Origin: Sinonovacula constricta
Taxonomy: Eukaryota; Mollusca; Bivalvia; Cardiida; Solecurtidae
DNA: 64,000 nucleotides
Direction of reading: 5' to 3'
Assembly (NCBI GenBank): GCA_007844125.1
Contig: CM017568.1
Span: forward strand, 11,231,854 to 11,295,853
The number at the start of each line of letters is the position of its first letter. The first letter of the stretch is position 1. The notes below the pieces were generated by a model that saw only the letters and a program-made list of their open reading frames with translations, was not told the DNA's origin and did no database searches. Made by a program: the position numbers and the translations under genes. Positions 12,874 through 27,094 of this stretch are shown piece by piece.

Positions 12874-13699
12874 TCAAGTTAAGGAAACATTTCCCAACAG
12901 GTACTCGAACTAACGCGAGAAATTCATCTACCGTAAGGACAAGTGCACAGAGGAAAAGCGATTAAAACAGGCGGTTCAATTGTTTATCTATCTTGAGTCA
13001 TATTTTGAGACGAGAGTGAAGGAGAGCAAGTCAACCCTGGCACGTAATGATAGTGTGGATGACGAACGACACGTTAATAGAGATATCTTACATTCTTGAC
13101 ACGTCTGGCAATATAATTTTCCCAACTGACGCTTTCTAATATGATGTTTTATAATAAAAGCAGCACACTCATCTGCAGGATAAACGTGTGCTTAATTGTC
13201 TTTGATGACTTAAATGTTGCACAGAATATACAAATCACTGCATACCGACTGTCTAGCTAATAAGAATCATACTTTTCTGCTTTACAAATTCATTTTTAAA
13301 CTATCTACCATTAGAGCCGTACATGTCTCGGCAGACGAATAGTTATTATTTCCGGTTCCGGTTTTAGTTACTGTGAATTGACCCTGGCCTTATAATCATT
13401 ATATAGCGGTCGGCGTTATTGAATAACAAAACGTTCGGAACAAAGTCAGACAAAACAAACAAGTGGAGATTTTGTCTTAATGAACTTTACACCTTGCTAC
13501 TTATCTTGAAGATGTTTATCACTTGCAGACGCTAACATAAGACATGGACATATGTTAAACCCAACCCAAAACCTTTGGATTTTTGTGTGTGTTATATTTT
13601 GCTCGACAGTTCTCTCTCCTTTGGTTTTATACAGACATTCATTCATGCAGGTTTTTGCTGAAATAAGTACACACATTCAGACTATCATTTGCTTATCAT

Positions 13700-13960
13700 T
13701 TCTCCAGAGAAAGCGAAAATGTTACTCTGCGATAGCATAACGTCTTGATGTAGTGATTTAAGCTACTTTAGTTCCATACTTAATAAAACGCAATACAATA
13801 TCTGATTGTGTCAAAACAATGACGATTAATGGCGGTATATAATTACATTGTTGATAACAGCAGTTTGTGTTATGGAATGCTGAGCATGCACATCATTTAA
13901 CCCAGTAAAAGTTCGGGAGCACTTTTAGAATTGATCAGCAACTGCTTCTTATCCACATAA
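13700..13960. repeat. Paralogous pair S, copy 2 (partner 11040-11300)
   Basis: See the matches listed for copy 1, about 2.7 kb upstream in the same orientation. Confidence 0.
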
Positions 13961-14345
13961 CCATGCGACTTGACTTTGAAGGTTCAGAACCATACATTGT
14001 TTAAAATGAAAATGAACTCTCTAAACTGTGCGCTTAAACAAGCTAAATCAATGAATTTATTAATTTTGCAAGTTGTGAAATTCAACACGCCAAAATCTAA
14101 TAGAATAAAGTATTGTGAACCCTACGTGCAAAGAACGACAATTATATGTATTGGAGTATTTTAAAAGTAAAATAATATCCATTTTCATCTGACGTCCACT
14201 CGGAAAGACGCGGTCATGCTTATCATTAACAAAAAGAAGATACAGATATTAACCATTTCTACGAAATTACCAGAATTTCGAAGCGGTCGGAATTATGCTT
14301 CCAGTTGATAAGCTTTCATTTAATTCTTTATATTTGCGAAAAACT

Positions 14346-14500
14346 GCTAGGTTAGAACTGCTCTAAGCGGTTAAAGTAACTCATTATGTCTTTTTGCCGA
14401 AGTAAATTTCAAAGGCAGGAACTGACCAAGTATTTCCTTTATCTCTTTTCGTCTCAGTGTTTTTGTCACATTTACATTTAACTACCATTTTCATCTTTTG
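14346..14500 (+). repeat. DR1-like fragment, strongly diverged (copy H)
   Basis: It shows aggttagaactgctc, ctttttgccga and gtctcagtgtttttgtcac in the order seen in the copy at 62785. The central core is degraded, so confidence is moderate. Confidence 0.
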
Positions 14501-15794
14501 ACTGGTGTTGTTTCCAAATGTTAATACCCATGTATGTTTCAATACTCATCCGACTTTTGAGATACTTTCGTATTCAAAACTAATACGGACATTAATACAG
14601 ACCAATTTAGGTAAACTATACCGCTGGCTTACAGAATTCAGACCCCTAGATGCTAGTTTTTGTATAAACATACATGTACATATTTTGAATTCAATCGAAA
14701 ATTAGATTTACATTATACAGAAAATATCTATGGAAAAATATCATATTAAAACACCAATCCTGAATTAAACATACTTATTTACCGGGCATTTATTTTATAG
14801 ATATAACACATGGGGGTTTGTACATACCACTATTTATCAGCATTTGTTATTTTTATTCTCTTTCATCACATGTCTTGTTACTTTGTGAAAACGTGAAATA
14901 GCGGCCACAAGGTGTGAATGGGCGTATTAGGCGCTATTGTATGGCTAAGTGTACATTGGAGGATATTAAGTAAAATATTTATTTGGACTCTAAATAAAAC
15001 ATTACTTGATGGATTACCGAGTCGTGGCAATTCTTCGTTACTTTTTATCATCAAAATGTTCAAACGACAGAGGACCTCGTAGTTCACACCGACTGATGAA
15101 AGCACAACATGTGGTGTCATAAATAAATTGATCAGAGGTTTGGCGCGCTTACTTATCATTCGCTAAACCACATCATGACATTAACCGGTTGATTTTAAAT
15201 GTCATTTAAATGAATTTTTTACAGCGCGTTCCTTGCCTGCTGATATCACTTCATGGGTCTAGTTAACGAAGAGCAGAGTTATAGTCTGTGCAGTAATGTG
15301 AAATACTTACACATTTCTGTCTCCTGTTAGTTTTATGTACCTTTTAATTTGATTTGGATAATTTCTTTCTCGGCTGATTCTTTGAACATGTGTTTGTGCC
15401 ATAATTGCTTTTTTAGGTCGAGAGACAGCGTGTTGAACATCAAAGAGAAACTTTAATTTGCACCCATCAATAACTTAATGACAACTACATGAAGATAACA
15501 CCAATGGACAAAAACGTTCTGGAAAATGTTTACATCCGACAGTTTTTTTTATAAACACGAAGGCTGAAAAAAATTTGATAGTGGTTTTATGTGGAAAAAT
15601 AATTTTCGTAATTATGATTTTTACAGGCTTAAGTAGCAGCTAAATTGCAATAACATACCGATTTGTAGACATATCTTAGAAAAAAATCTGGTGAGAAAAT
15701 GAAGAGATTGTCAACAAATATTCAAATATACAATATAACATGTTCACGTGTTTGCTATTAAATCAGGCTTTCGTCCAAAACAGTTATTAAGATG
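14501..15794. other. No supported gene
   Basis: Two frames (14505-14705 plus, 14878-15159 minus, 93 codons) are within chance expectation for 64 kb read in six frames and show no motif. Otherwise featureless. Confidence 0.
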
Positions 15795-16228
<434 letters not shown>

Positions 16229-16779
16229 AAAGGATTATAAAGGCCAGGATTGTTTAAGAGGACCGCAAGACCAAGGTCAGGTTATACATTAGGGCATTAT
16301 TAGAATAGATTCTTTTATCACTTATTCTTTTGTGACATTTGATGTGTTATTTTACAATGGAAATACATTATTAAAGACGAAATTGAATATGATAAGTCAA
16401 ACAACAATTTCTAACATCACAAATTACAACAACAACGTTTTACTGAATAATTTTGAAGTTCGACATTAACTTTCAACGGCGTTCAACACTTGATAAGAAT
16501 CAGTTAAACTGCCGTTAAGAAACGACTTCTGAACTCCATGTACTGTTTCACCAGTTAAGTCACCATCGACATAGCATAAATACATCTCGCAGGGCATGTG
16601 ACTACATAAAACACACTTCCAGAAAACCGTGATGGGGAGATTGTTTTGCCAGACGGCTGACGCGTAAGATATCTACGTGAACGTGTCATTTGTCATCATA
16701 AGCCAAGATTTGCCTTTTCCTCTCCCCTCGTATGTCATAACAGAATCTGCTTCTGTCTGCGGTTTATCGGGAATTGAAC

Positions 16780-17052
16780 TGCTTAATCATCATCGGATAC
16801 CCACGCTGAACTATTCCGTTTGACTACATTCGTCGACCGTGGGTTTATTAGTAAAGTTCTGTCGTCTTTTCGAACTGACTAGAACAAGAATTGGGCCAAT
16901 CATAATACTGCTTACAAAGTCCATACTCTTCAGCGTGGAGACAAGAAGTATTACAATGCCATTTTAACAAGTCTGTCAAAACAATGAAAGAACGAGCTTT
17001 ATCATTAGACTGAAATCTTCATCGGATTATGAAGCGACCAATGAGATATCAT
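16780..17052. repeat. Dispersed repeat R, copy 1 (partner 59595-59865)
   Basis: agaacaagaattgggccaat, catactcttcagc and ctgaaatcttcatcggatta are shared with 59705-59848 in the same order and orientation, 43 kb apart. Unclassified; no terminal repeats or frame recognised. Confidence 0.
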
Positions 17053-18439
17053 AACCAGAAACGTCGAAAAGTGACCTTAATATCCCAATATCGGTCGTGG
17101 GTGTCCGACGATGCTCCTAAATATTCAATGGCTTAGTTGGCTTGGTTTGTTATTCATTTTAGAAGAGGTATTCTGTATTCTACCCGGGAATCTAGTTAGG
17201 GAAGTCGTAAACTCCCTACGTTGTGCATAAATATATTCTTTTAGTGGAATAATGTACAGCTTTTTAAATGGAGATAAAATATATACAGCGCTCTAAATAA
17301 TTGGTGTTGAATTTTATTTCTGCAAATTTACTGAAACATGAAATAAACTTTACACAAAAAAACTAATAAATGAAAAGGGTAAAAGTCGTTTATGTCACTT
17401 TGGCACCTCGTTGTAGTATAAAAAGAAACAACATTTAGCTGTGAATAAAACATATGAATTTTATAATCTGCCTATGTATAGTAGATATCCAGTATCGATA
17501 TTGACACACTCGAACAGAATGAAACAAACACTTAAAGTTGACTTTTAATGTTCATATAGTTAAAAACTAGTTTGTACAGTTTTGTTATTTAGAAAAAAGC
17601 AACAGCAACACTGTTTAACCTAACATATATTCAGACGGTCATTTAGCGCACATGTTTTCAGCTGCAATGTCTCAGTTATTTCACAATAAATCACGATTAA
17701 TGAATGCAACTTTAGACCATACAGGAATGCACAACTTTCTGGAAAAAGCACGCACTTCGTATTCATCAAACGCATTGCGTTTTATGTTACACAACAATTA
17801 TACTTCGAAAGTTGAATGCGACTTGCATTCGTTAATTCAGGATGTTAAGCTAGAAAAATGCAAAATTAAAATTATTGCCGCCTCCACGTCTAACTTAGTG
17901 TATTATTATCGTCAGATGTATGCTAAATAAATTAAATTTCCCCACTGTAGATCCACACGTAATATTATGACCCGGATGAGGGTGATATTGCTAAAAGTAA
18001 AAGTACTCTTGTAAACATGTAAGGCAGTTGAATTAATAAGATAATGAATCGTATCTGTCATCTTGGCCTTTATTTGAAAGATAACACATTATTTTGCAAA
18101 GTGATTTTGCATGCTTAGAAAGTGAAAGTATTGTTTTATTTCAACGTTAATCAACGCAAGAGAGAACTGTTTTACGGAAGAAACTGTCTGACCAACAATC
18201 AACGGTGCCATTTATAACACACATATATCTGCCAAGAGTATAATTATTTACATTAAACACGTTGCAGACATATCTGAAAAAAATCAAAATGACAGGAAAA
18301 TTGAATAAATTAAAACAAAAGGAAGATACTTACTTTTCGTTTCGCAACTCTATATCGAAAAAAAGCGTTAGGAATTTTAACTACCACTGTGCTTTTCTCC
18401 AAAGTGTGTTTTGTGATTAATGCAACGTTTCATTGTTTA
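17053..18439. other. No supported gene; one 92-codon frame at 17652-17930
   Basis: The frame at 17652-17930 (+) begins MFSAAMSQLFHNKS and has mixed composition without signal peptide, domain or repeat. It could be a small gene or chance. The rest is featureless AT-rich DNA. Confidence 0.
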
Positions 18440-18633
18440 GATTTTCCCACCGCGTGGGTTCGAGTCCCGTTCAGGGCGAAGGACTAAATATAGAACGGTC
18501 ATTCAGCTGACCCTCGTTACACCGGTGGTTCTACCCAGACACTTGTCCGAGGTCTTCCTCCACCAAAACAGTAAGACGTCGCTGCGATAATCATAGTTGG
18601 TTCCTGCGATGTATCTAAAAAAATAAACAAAAC
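18440..18633 (+). mobile_element. SINE-C copy, 5'-truncated
   Basis: It begins inside the tRNA-like head just before the B box (gggttcgagtcccg). It continues through the body (ggtggttctacccagac, gacgtcgctgcgataatc) to an A-rich tail ending aaataaacaaaac. The A-box half is missing, as expected of a 5'-truncated retrotransposed copy. Confidence 0.
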
Positions 18634-19063
18634 AATTGCTTGAATTGTCGTGTATGGTGATTTGGGGATGACAGGATCATATGCGCTGACTTTAGTGTCC
18701 CAGCCAGATTGAAAATTCCGCTGTTATCAATGTCATTAAAAACATCATGGTTATCGTTATAAATATAAAGTTAATTTAATCAAATAAGCGTTAGATGGAT
18801 GTTTTTTAATAAATCAGTTAGATCTCACGTGCTTCGTTTCACTGTTTGACAGTTCTCATGCAATTTACTGCAGATTTTGAAGATATTTGAAGTTTTTGCC
18901 ATATTTTTTATGCACGCACAGTGTTTGTTTTTTTAGACCGAAGAACGGTATAATGAAAACGATGTTTTGTAAAGAAAATATTTGATTCTTAGGTACCTTG
19001 AGCTCATTAGAAAGAATAGAAGTGAGCTATTTTGTGTAATTCGTTTACATAAATAGTTTCAAA

Positions 19064-19385
19064 TGGAAACATGACAAGGTTCTATGAGTACCGCAACATA
19101 TAAGATAATTAAACAAAAAATAACAACAAGAACAATCACTAAACAAACAAAAACATAAGACAAGGGTATTTACGTACCAGTCAAACAAAAAAGTAACGAA
19201 ATTATGAGACGAGACAGTATATAACATAGAATAATCCGAACAGTTACCGCCTTGGAACGGTCAGTCGGCAAAAGCGCCGACTGCGGTGCTTAAACCGGTT
19301 TTTCAGAGCCCTAACCTCATCCGATGGGTTTCCCAAACACAAGCTGTGCAAAGAAAACATATCTATTTGAAACAAAACAAATAAC
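19064..19385 (-). repeat. DR1 dispersed repeat, copy D, reverse
   Basis: The antisense core (cagttaccgccttggaacgg, tcagtcggcaaaagcgccg, gcttaaaccgg) lies at about 19240-19310. It is followed by the antisense of the tgagaaaccc segment. The reverse frame at 19045-19227 is repeat-derived. Confidence 0.
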
Positions 19386-19513
19386 CCTTTAACCAAGGTT
19401 TAAGGGTAATATTATTGCATGAGGTATCGTGCCACAAATTTACTGCCACAGTAAATATGAGACTGATTGATGTTTGGTGCAACTTTAAACATGCATACTT
19501 ATACATGTAATAT

Positions 19514-19808
19514 GTTTTTGTTTGCTTGTTTATTGGGTTCATCGTTCCACCCTCAGTATTTCAGTTATCTGGAGACGGTGTCCACTTGAAGCAGATTTAG
19601 TACCGCCTTCACTGTGTATAGCATGCCGCGAACACCTGGCATGATACCACACCCAGTCACATTATCCTGACACCGGGCCAACCAGTCGTGAAACTACCCT
19701 TATATTTGCTTGAGCGTTAGCCACGGAGCTATACCACTACCATTTTAACGACTTTGGTATGTCGCGGCCCGGGATCGAACCCGGGGCCTCCCGTACCTGA
19801 AGCCGACA
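19514..19808 (-). mobile_element. SINE-A copy, reverse
   Basis: The tail is at the left (gtttgcttgtttattggg), then the central domain, then a tRNA head whose B box reads gggatcgaaccc on the plus strand near 19770. The A-box half of the head is missing on the right. Confidence 0.
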
Positions 19809-20095
19809 TTTGATATGTACTTCCAAGCAACTGATAAACATTTCCGAAAAAATCTTACGACCAGCGGATATTGAGTTAAACTGTAAATATTACCGTCAAA
19901 CATACCAAGCACAGAAAATAAATCACTTTAGTATAGTAAATATATTGTACCGAATGTCTGACAAAAATGAAGTTGAACTTGTTATTTTAAACAATTTATA
20001 ACAAGTATTAAACTAAAGAGTTGAGAGGTTTCATGACTGTTATGTTTTTGTTTAAAATCTTAAATGAATGTAACTATTTCAATTGTTTTTTATAG

Positions 20096-20165
20096 AAGCG
20101 ATGCAATGATGGTTATCATAGAGACCTTACATATGCCTGGGTAGAACCACCGGCTCACAGGTTAT
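20096..20165 (-). mobile_element. SINE-C fragment
   Basis: A short stretch contains the antisense of the family body: an atggttatcatag core, then tgggtagaaccaccgg. It lies just upstream of block P1 and has neither head nor tail. The match is short and identified by eye only. Confidence 0.
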
Positions 20166-21113
20166 GAGCCGTTTCACATCTAAGCCAACACCAAACTGAA
20201 TACATAACTTAAAAGTATTTTTTTTTAATTTTTAATTCCATGGACTGTCTATTCTTGTTTCGTGTATTTACTTCTCGTACAATACAATCTGGTATGCATC
20301 GTCAGTCGTATGTAAACAATTGTTGTACTTTATTACCACTCACAGCACCCAATTCTCTATTAAATATATGTTGATAAAACTGCAAGACAAGACAATTACC
20401 CATGTGTTCTAATAAGATATGACAGCACATTGTCGTAGAATCTTATTTTGAGATGATCATCCAGTGTTTTCCTAGATGTTCGTATGGTATACATGGATAC
20501 CAGGGATTGACAGATTGTTTGTGGTCTACAGCAATGACTGTTTGGTTACCTCGTTTACAGGACCCGAGAGCCTGTATCACTAGTTACGAGGTTAATGCCG
20601 CATAACATCTGTTGAGGTATGGTCGGGTAGTCGCATAGTAGGGTTTGTGAATGAAACAAACGGGCGGTCTGTGGATAGATAAATGCCTTTTGGTAAACTA
20701 TAGAGTCGTGTGCAACATATGTATTTGGATGTAATTTCATGTGATAAAGTAAGTGGCCTTTTTTGTCACTCGCATTGGTTCTGTTTTAACGCGATTGTTT
20801 GTTTTTGCTGGGTTTTTTTAATCCAATGAGGTAAACCAGATATGAAGCTGTGCATACATTCAAGCAACCTTGAATGATGACTGAGGTGTGAGATAAATTG
20901 CTAAGTTTTATTTGCTGTTTTTTTTATATGTCTTCTTTTATTGCAGTACTTGTAGGATTTGGTAAAGTACACAAATATCGAATGGATTTGGTAAAAGGTA
21001 ACGTGTAAAGCAAAAGTAAACATAAGTTACAAGTTGTATTTATACAAATACAGTTGTATTTCTTTTTATTGTTCTGAATGTTCACATCACTCAATAAATC
21101 GAAGTGAACAGTA

Positions 21114-21180
21114 AGATGGTTTTGTGATTTTGACTGAGATGGTTTTGTGATTTTGACTGAGATGGTTTTGTGATTTTGAC
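21114..21180. repeat. 23-bp unit, three copies
   Basis: agatggttttgtgattttg plus actg repeats exactly at 21114, 21137 and 21160. It lies within block P1 and is absent from P2 and P3. Confidence 0.
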
Positions 21181-21488
21181 ATGTTTAGAGGCTGTTCAAA
21201 AGAAATTACACGTGCTACAATCACAACACTGGTGTTTTAGGGTTAAATTAGTCTACTTAACGTGAACCACAGAGGAAAGTTTATCCTGCAAGTTGAAAAG
21301 CATCTGCGTTTCTGTCTATTAAATGTTGCATTTGTTACGTGCATTAACTAAACAAAAGCAACAAGTATCAAATATCGCTTTTTGCATCTTTTATTAAATT
21401 CGCTGTATTCTTTTTTGTCAAGACTGTTTTCATGTTGTTTTACATATCAGATAAATATTATCTGGAATAAAATCCCTCGTACGATATG

Positions 21489-21740
21489 TTCCTGGGATTA
21501 GGGATTAGGGATTAGCCGGCATTTTTGCCGATACTGCGCAGCGACATTTCTATCATTATAACACAGGGGCACTTATGAGGTGCCCAGGGACTGAACCCGG
21601 CCGGTCCATTATACTGACACCGACGAGTCAGGCGTAATGCTGTCCCCTTAGCCCCGAGCGTTAGGAGGGAAGCCACTATTACCAACTTTAAAGTCTTTGG
21701 TAAGACCAGGCCGGGGTTCGAACCCACGACTTCCCGACCC
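21489..21740 (-). mobile_element. SINE-B copy, reverse, head truncated, with a gggatta-repeat tail
   Basis: The antisense of the family body ends at the head side in ggggttcgaaccc (B box). On the tail side three tandem gggatta units (about 21489-21513) represent the family's (TAATCCC) tail. The frames translated here on both strands are SINE-derived. Confidence 0.
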
Positions 21741-23378
21741 TATGTTCTTGAGAATAATATATTTTATTATACAATCTGTTTGTTATATGTATCTCACTGT
21801 TCTAATTTTATCGCACTTGATTTCAATCAAGACTAAACAAAATAAGACGAGCGTATTTGTTGTTTGTTTATATCTAAAACAAATACTGCCTTTACGGATA
21901 TTTTCGAGTCTTGGACTCTGAATAAAGCTGATAATGATTATGGATGATCATAATAATGATTCGGCTGGGATGAGAATGATGAGGGTGAGGAGGAAAAAGA
22001 GGAAGGAGAGAGGAAGGGGAGGAAAAGGTGAAAGATTCAATAAAGAAAATAATGCCTTAATAGCAAGGCATATATCAAGGCAGCAATATGGTATTTTCGT
22101 ACATAAGATCGGCTATTCTCGATTTCCTATACGCAGGCTTTAAACTTTCGAGCCCAGCCTTGTGTGTATCTTCTTTGTTCTTAAAACTTTTTTTCTCAAA
22201 ATAGTTTAGTGTATAAATTCTTTATTATAAAAGTTTAAACGTTTTCTTCTTAAATAACTCTCCACGAAACTTGATAAGCGTCGGCAGATATAACAAGACA
22301 TAAACACTTGATATACCTCATTAGTGAGGATGACATAATCGGGGGAATCGGTGTTACGTTACAGGAAATTCTCTTTGAAGCTTTTCTCTGCATAAGCTCT
22401 AGGTAGTCGGCGTAATGTCTTAAAAACGTATTTTATCAGAGCTTTCTTATTTCAACCCATTTTATTTATTTAAATTACTACTATAATAAAAAATGTTCAA
22501 TTACTTTTTTGGCTTTATAGCAATCGACTTTAAAATACCAGAACACTGTTTATTTTTCTTATTTGATTTTAAAAATGGCAAATCCATCACCCTCTTTACA
22601 ACTTAATAAGATGTATACCCTAAACTAAAAGACAAAAACCAGATCCGGATAGTCATTTGGTAATGGCTGCTAAAAATGCTCAAATCTCATTTTGGGTATT
22701 AATGGAAAAAGATAAACGTCTCTTCTATATATATTTAAAATGTATTGAAACTATCATTAACCATACATTTGAACTGGTGACACATGCGAAATAAAGAATA
22801 GCTTGTACAATTAAAGTTTCCTTTCCTTGTTGGGAAAAAGGAATTACGTTTTGTGCCAAGTATGCCTACACCATGCATATTCCATATCACTATATTATCA
22901 GAAACAAATGTGAAACTCAGTGATCGTGCTTCGCTGTATTTAAGCAGCATGTTACAAGCAAGCAACTAGTTCGTGTGTGTTTGTTAGCCATGATAGATGA
23001 GAACAAGGCATGATAAGCATAACAGCTTTGCCATAAACTACAGCGACATCTTCAGCCGTTCTAGAAAAAAATCATATTATCTTTTTGTTTAGTTCACTGC
23101 AATGCATGGACAGGTGTCTATTCTGATTGTTATTGTGTGTGTTTGTTTTGATGCTGTCGTCACACGGGGAGTGAACGTTTGTTTATGCTTATGAAACTAC
23201 CCAGAAAAAACAAGGTACCAGGCCTGGAAGTATGAGAGCAAGAGGACAAGATGCTTATTATAATCATATCTCACCTCCAAGCCTCAGATGCCGTGTGAAT
23301 ACCACCGGTCTAGATGTCAGACAGATAACACAACGAATATAGGTTCCAGCATCTGATATATCGTTCAGTAGCAAACTG

Positions 23379-24393
23379 TCTGTTAAAGTGTGTGTCCTTT
23401 TGATCAACCGTTTATCTCATGCCTTAGACTGTAAAAGTGTGTGTCTTATTAATCAACCGTTTTTCTCATGCCTTAGACTGAAAAAGTGTTAGTGTGTTTT
23501 TGATCAACCGTTTATCTCAGGCCTTAGACTGTAAAAGTGTGTGTCTTATTAATCAACCGTTTTTCTCAGGCCTTAGACTGTAAAAGTGTGTGTCCTTTTG
23601 ATCAACCGTTTATCTCATGCCTTAGACTGTAAAAGTGTGTGTCTTATTAATCAACCGTTTTTCTCATGCCTTAGACTGAAAAAGTGTTAGTGTGTTTTTG
23701 ATCAACCGTTTATCTCAGGCCTTAGACTGTAAAAGTGTGTGTCTTATTAATCAACCATTTATCTCAGGCCTTAGACTGTAAAAGTGTGTGTCTTATTAAT
23801 CAACCGTTTTTCTCATGCCTTAGACTGAAAAAGTGTGTTAGTGTGTTTTTGATCAACCGTTTATCTCATGCCTTAGACTGTAAAAGTGTGTGTCTTTTTG
23901 ATCAACCGTTTATCTCAGGCCTTAGACTGTAAAAGTGTGTGTCTTATTAATCAACCGTTTTTCTCATGCCTTAGACTGAAAAAGTGTGTTAGTGTGTTTT
24001 TGATCAACCGTTTATCTCATGCCTTAGACTGTAAAAGTTTGTTAGTGTGTTTTTGATCAACCGTTTATCTAAGCCTTAGACTGCAAAAGTGTGTTAATGC
24101 CTTTTGATCAACCGTTAATCAAGGCCTTAGACTGTAAACGTGTGTTAATGCCTTTTGATCAACAGTTTATCTAGGCCTTAGACCGTAAAAGTGTGTTAAT
24201 GCCTTTTGATCAACCGTTTATCTAGGCCTTAGGCTGTAAAAGTGTGTTAATGCTTTTGATCAACCGTTTATCTAAGCCTTAGACTGTAAAATTGTGTTAA
24301 TGCCTTTTTGATCAACTGTTTATCTAGGTTTTAGACTGTAAAATTGTGTTAATGCCTTTTAATCAATGGTTTATCTAAGGCCTTAGACTCTCA
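23379..24393. repeat. Minisatellite, 47-51 bp units, about 20 copies
   Basis: Units contain gatcaaccgtttatctc or taatcaaccgtttttctc, then gccttagactgtaaaagtg. Two unit types alternate in the left part, giving a higher-order pattern; the right part (from about 24040) has a third type with gtgttaatgcc. It immediately follows block P1. Small frames inside are artefacts. Confidence 0.
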
Positions 24394-24985
24394 TTTATTT
24401 TTCATTTATTCAGCTGTTAATGTTGGCCAATAAATGTTCTTGCTGAAACGAAGATAATCATCGTTACAATTCGTCAATTGTTAATTAACAAAACAACAAT
24501 GTTCCAAATATTGATTACGCAGATAAGACTGATGTACATAAATGTACCTAGAAAAATACCTTTATATTACAATTCAATGCACTACTATTTCTCTGTTAAA
24601 CAGAATATAACATTATTCTCAGATGACAATCAGAACGCTTTGATTTCCCCCATCATTAATGTGTTACTTTTAATAGTAACACCTTACACATGATGTTGAG
24701 ATGTTTGACATAAAGTGCGATGTAGTTTGGTACAAGGTTAAAAGTTAAAATCCATCTTAAATTTATGGAATGGCCAAAAATTATTTTATGATAACAATGC
24801 GTGCATTGATAAAATAAATAACACGAATTCAAGACCACAAACTTTGCTACTGACCCCCAACAACTTTATATGATGTTACTGTCTGCAAAATTCTCGCGGA
24901 TTGATATTAGAACACACGAGAACTCGTGAGACATATACTATAACACGTGTTACTGTACTGCTCTGTTGACTATAATAACGATGCG

Positions 24986-25293
24986 AGTTTGTACGGGACA
25001 TGGTTGCGCAAAGGTAGAGCGTCGGCTCCTGGTGCGGGAGGCCACAAGTACAATCCCGGACCGCGACATACCAAGTTGTTAAAATGGTAGTCGTTTAGCT
25101 CCCTTAAGAACGCTCCAGCAAATATAATGGCAGTTCCACGACTGGTTGACCCGGAGTCAGATTTTATGCGATGCATCATGCTATGTGTTCATGGCATGCT
25201 ATACACAGTGAAGGCAGCACTATATCTACTTCAAGTGGTCACCGTCTCCAGATAACTGAAATATTGATGTTGGGACGATAAACCCAACAGACA
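24986..25293 (+). mobile_element. SINE-A, near full-length with target-site duplication
   Basis: The head (gggacatggttgcgcaaagg, then tagagcgtcggctcc) is followed by a decayed B box (acaagtacaatccc), the central domain and the tail. It is flanked by aacgatgcg at 24977-24985 and 25294-25302, a 9-bp exact duplication. Confidence 0.
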
Positions 25294-25744
25294 AACGATG
25301 CGTGCTACTTTTTGTTTATGGTTTTGTTCTTTAGTATACTTTGAAGTTATGCAAAGTATGCATATTTTCCTGAAGTATTTTGAAAATGGAGCACATGGCA
25401 GTATTATTACCAACATAACAAACTCGTGCTAAATTCGTCCCGCAAGAGCCATCATGCCGTTATCATGGCTACTGGATAGGCTCTGGTGATTGTACGGATG
25501 CCGTTTTGATTGCATGGCACAAACATCAAGAGGGTAACGTGTAAATATAAAATCGACTCGCTTCTCTTGACTTTAACTCGTATCTGAATCAATGCTTCCG
25601 AAGGAATCAACACATTGAGTATAATTTATTTTTTTCTCGCCACTGTGTCCATTTGCAGACCTAATAAAGCTATATGTTCACTGTATTCTGTCACTGTAAA
25701 CACAACATTCTAGCAGCTTATATTAACCTGCTTCTGTTAACTGA

Positions 25745-27092
25745 AGCTATTGCCGAGGTTGCTGCGGGAGAGAACACGAAAGGCATATAAACTATTGACG
25801 AGGTTGCTGCGGGAGAGAACACGAAAGGCATATAAACTATTGGCGAGGTTGCTGCGGGAGAGAACACGAAAGGCATATAAACTATTGGCGAGGTTGCTGC
25901 GGGAGAGAACACGAAAGGCATATAAACTATTGGCGAGGTTGCTGCGGGAGAGAACATGAAAGGCATATAAACTATTGGCGAGGTTGCTGCGGGAGAACAC
26001 ACGAAAGGTATATAAACTATTGGCAAGGTTGCTGCGGGAGAGAACACGAAAGGCATATAAACTATCGCCGACGTTGCTGCGGGAGAACACACGAAAGGTA
26101 TATAAACTATTGGCAAGGTTGCTGCTGGAGAGAACACGAAAGGCATATAAACTATCGCCGAGGTTGCTGCGTGAGAGAACACGAAAGGCATATAAACTAT
26201 TGGCGAGGTTGCTGCGGGAGAGAACACGAAAGACATATAAACTATTGGCGAGGTTGCTGCGGGAGGGAACACGAAAGGTATATAAACTATTGCCGAGGTT
26301 GCTGCAGGAGTGAACACAAAAGGTATATAAACTATTGGCAAGGTTGCTGCTAGAGAGAACACGAAAGGCATATAAACTTTCGCCGAGGTTGCTGCGTGAG
26401 AGAACACGAAAGGCATATAAACTATTGGCGAGGTTGCTGCGGGAGAGAACACGAAAGACATATAAACTATTGGCGAGGTTGCTGCGGGAAGGAACACGAA
26501 AGGTATATAAACTATTGCCGAGGTTGCTGCAGGAGTGAACACGAAAGGTATATAAACTATTGCCGAGGTTGCTGCGGGAGAGAACACGAAAGGCATATAA
26601 ACTATTTGCGAGGTTGCTGCGGGAGGGAACACGAAAGGTATATAAACTATTGCCGAGGTTGCTGCAGGAGTGAACACGAAAGGTATATAAACTATTGCCG
26701 AGGTTGCTGCGAGAGAGAACACGAAAGGCATATAAACTATTGGCGAGGTTGCTGCGGGAGAGAACACGAAAGGTATATAAACTATTGGCGAGGTTGCTGC
26801 GGGAGAGAATACGAAAGGTATATAAACTATTACTGAGGTTGCTGCAGCAGTGAACACGAAAGGTATATAAACTATTGGCAAGGTTGCTGCAGGAGAGAAC
26901 ACGAAAGGTATATAAACCATTAGCAAGGTTGCTGCAGGAGAGAACACGAAAGCTATATAAACCATTAGAAAGGTTGCTGCGGGAGTGAACACGAAAGGTA
27001 TATAAACCATTAGCAAGGTTGCTGCGGGAGAGAACACGAAAGGTATATAAACTATTGGCAAGGTTGCTGCAGGAGAGAACACGAAAGGTATA
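25745..27092. repeat. 45-bp minisatellite, left part (about 30 units)
   Basis: The unit is gaggttgctgcgggagag, then aacacgaaaggcatataaac, then tattggc. Its length is 15 codons and it lacks stops in at least two frames per strand, so it yields very long false proteins on both strands. It is continuous with the array at 27953-30483 except for the inserted MITE. Confidence 0.
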
Positions 27093-27094
27093 TA

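Larger units (their letters stand above)
20183..23340. repeat. Block P1 of a triplicated noncoding segment
   Basis: It aligns by eye, in order, with P2 and P3 through short conserved anchors: aaactgaatacataac (20193), ggatagataaatgcc (20671-20690), gttgcatttgttacgtgc (21328), aaaatccctcgtacgatat (about 21468), atttaagcagcatgttacaa (22937), gatgtcagacagata (23312). It is interrupted by SINE-B (21489-21740). No shared reading frame was found. Confidence 0.

Noticed and set aside
17652..17930. 92-codon frame as a small gene
   Set aside because: No domain, signal peptide, splice context or conservation visible; frames of this size are expected by chance in 64 kb.
21489..21513. Telomere-like gggatta repeats
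   Set aside because: Only three units, positioned as the tail of a reversed SINE-B; the heptamer is not the animal telomere hexamer.
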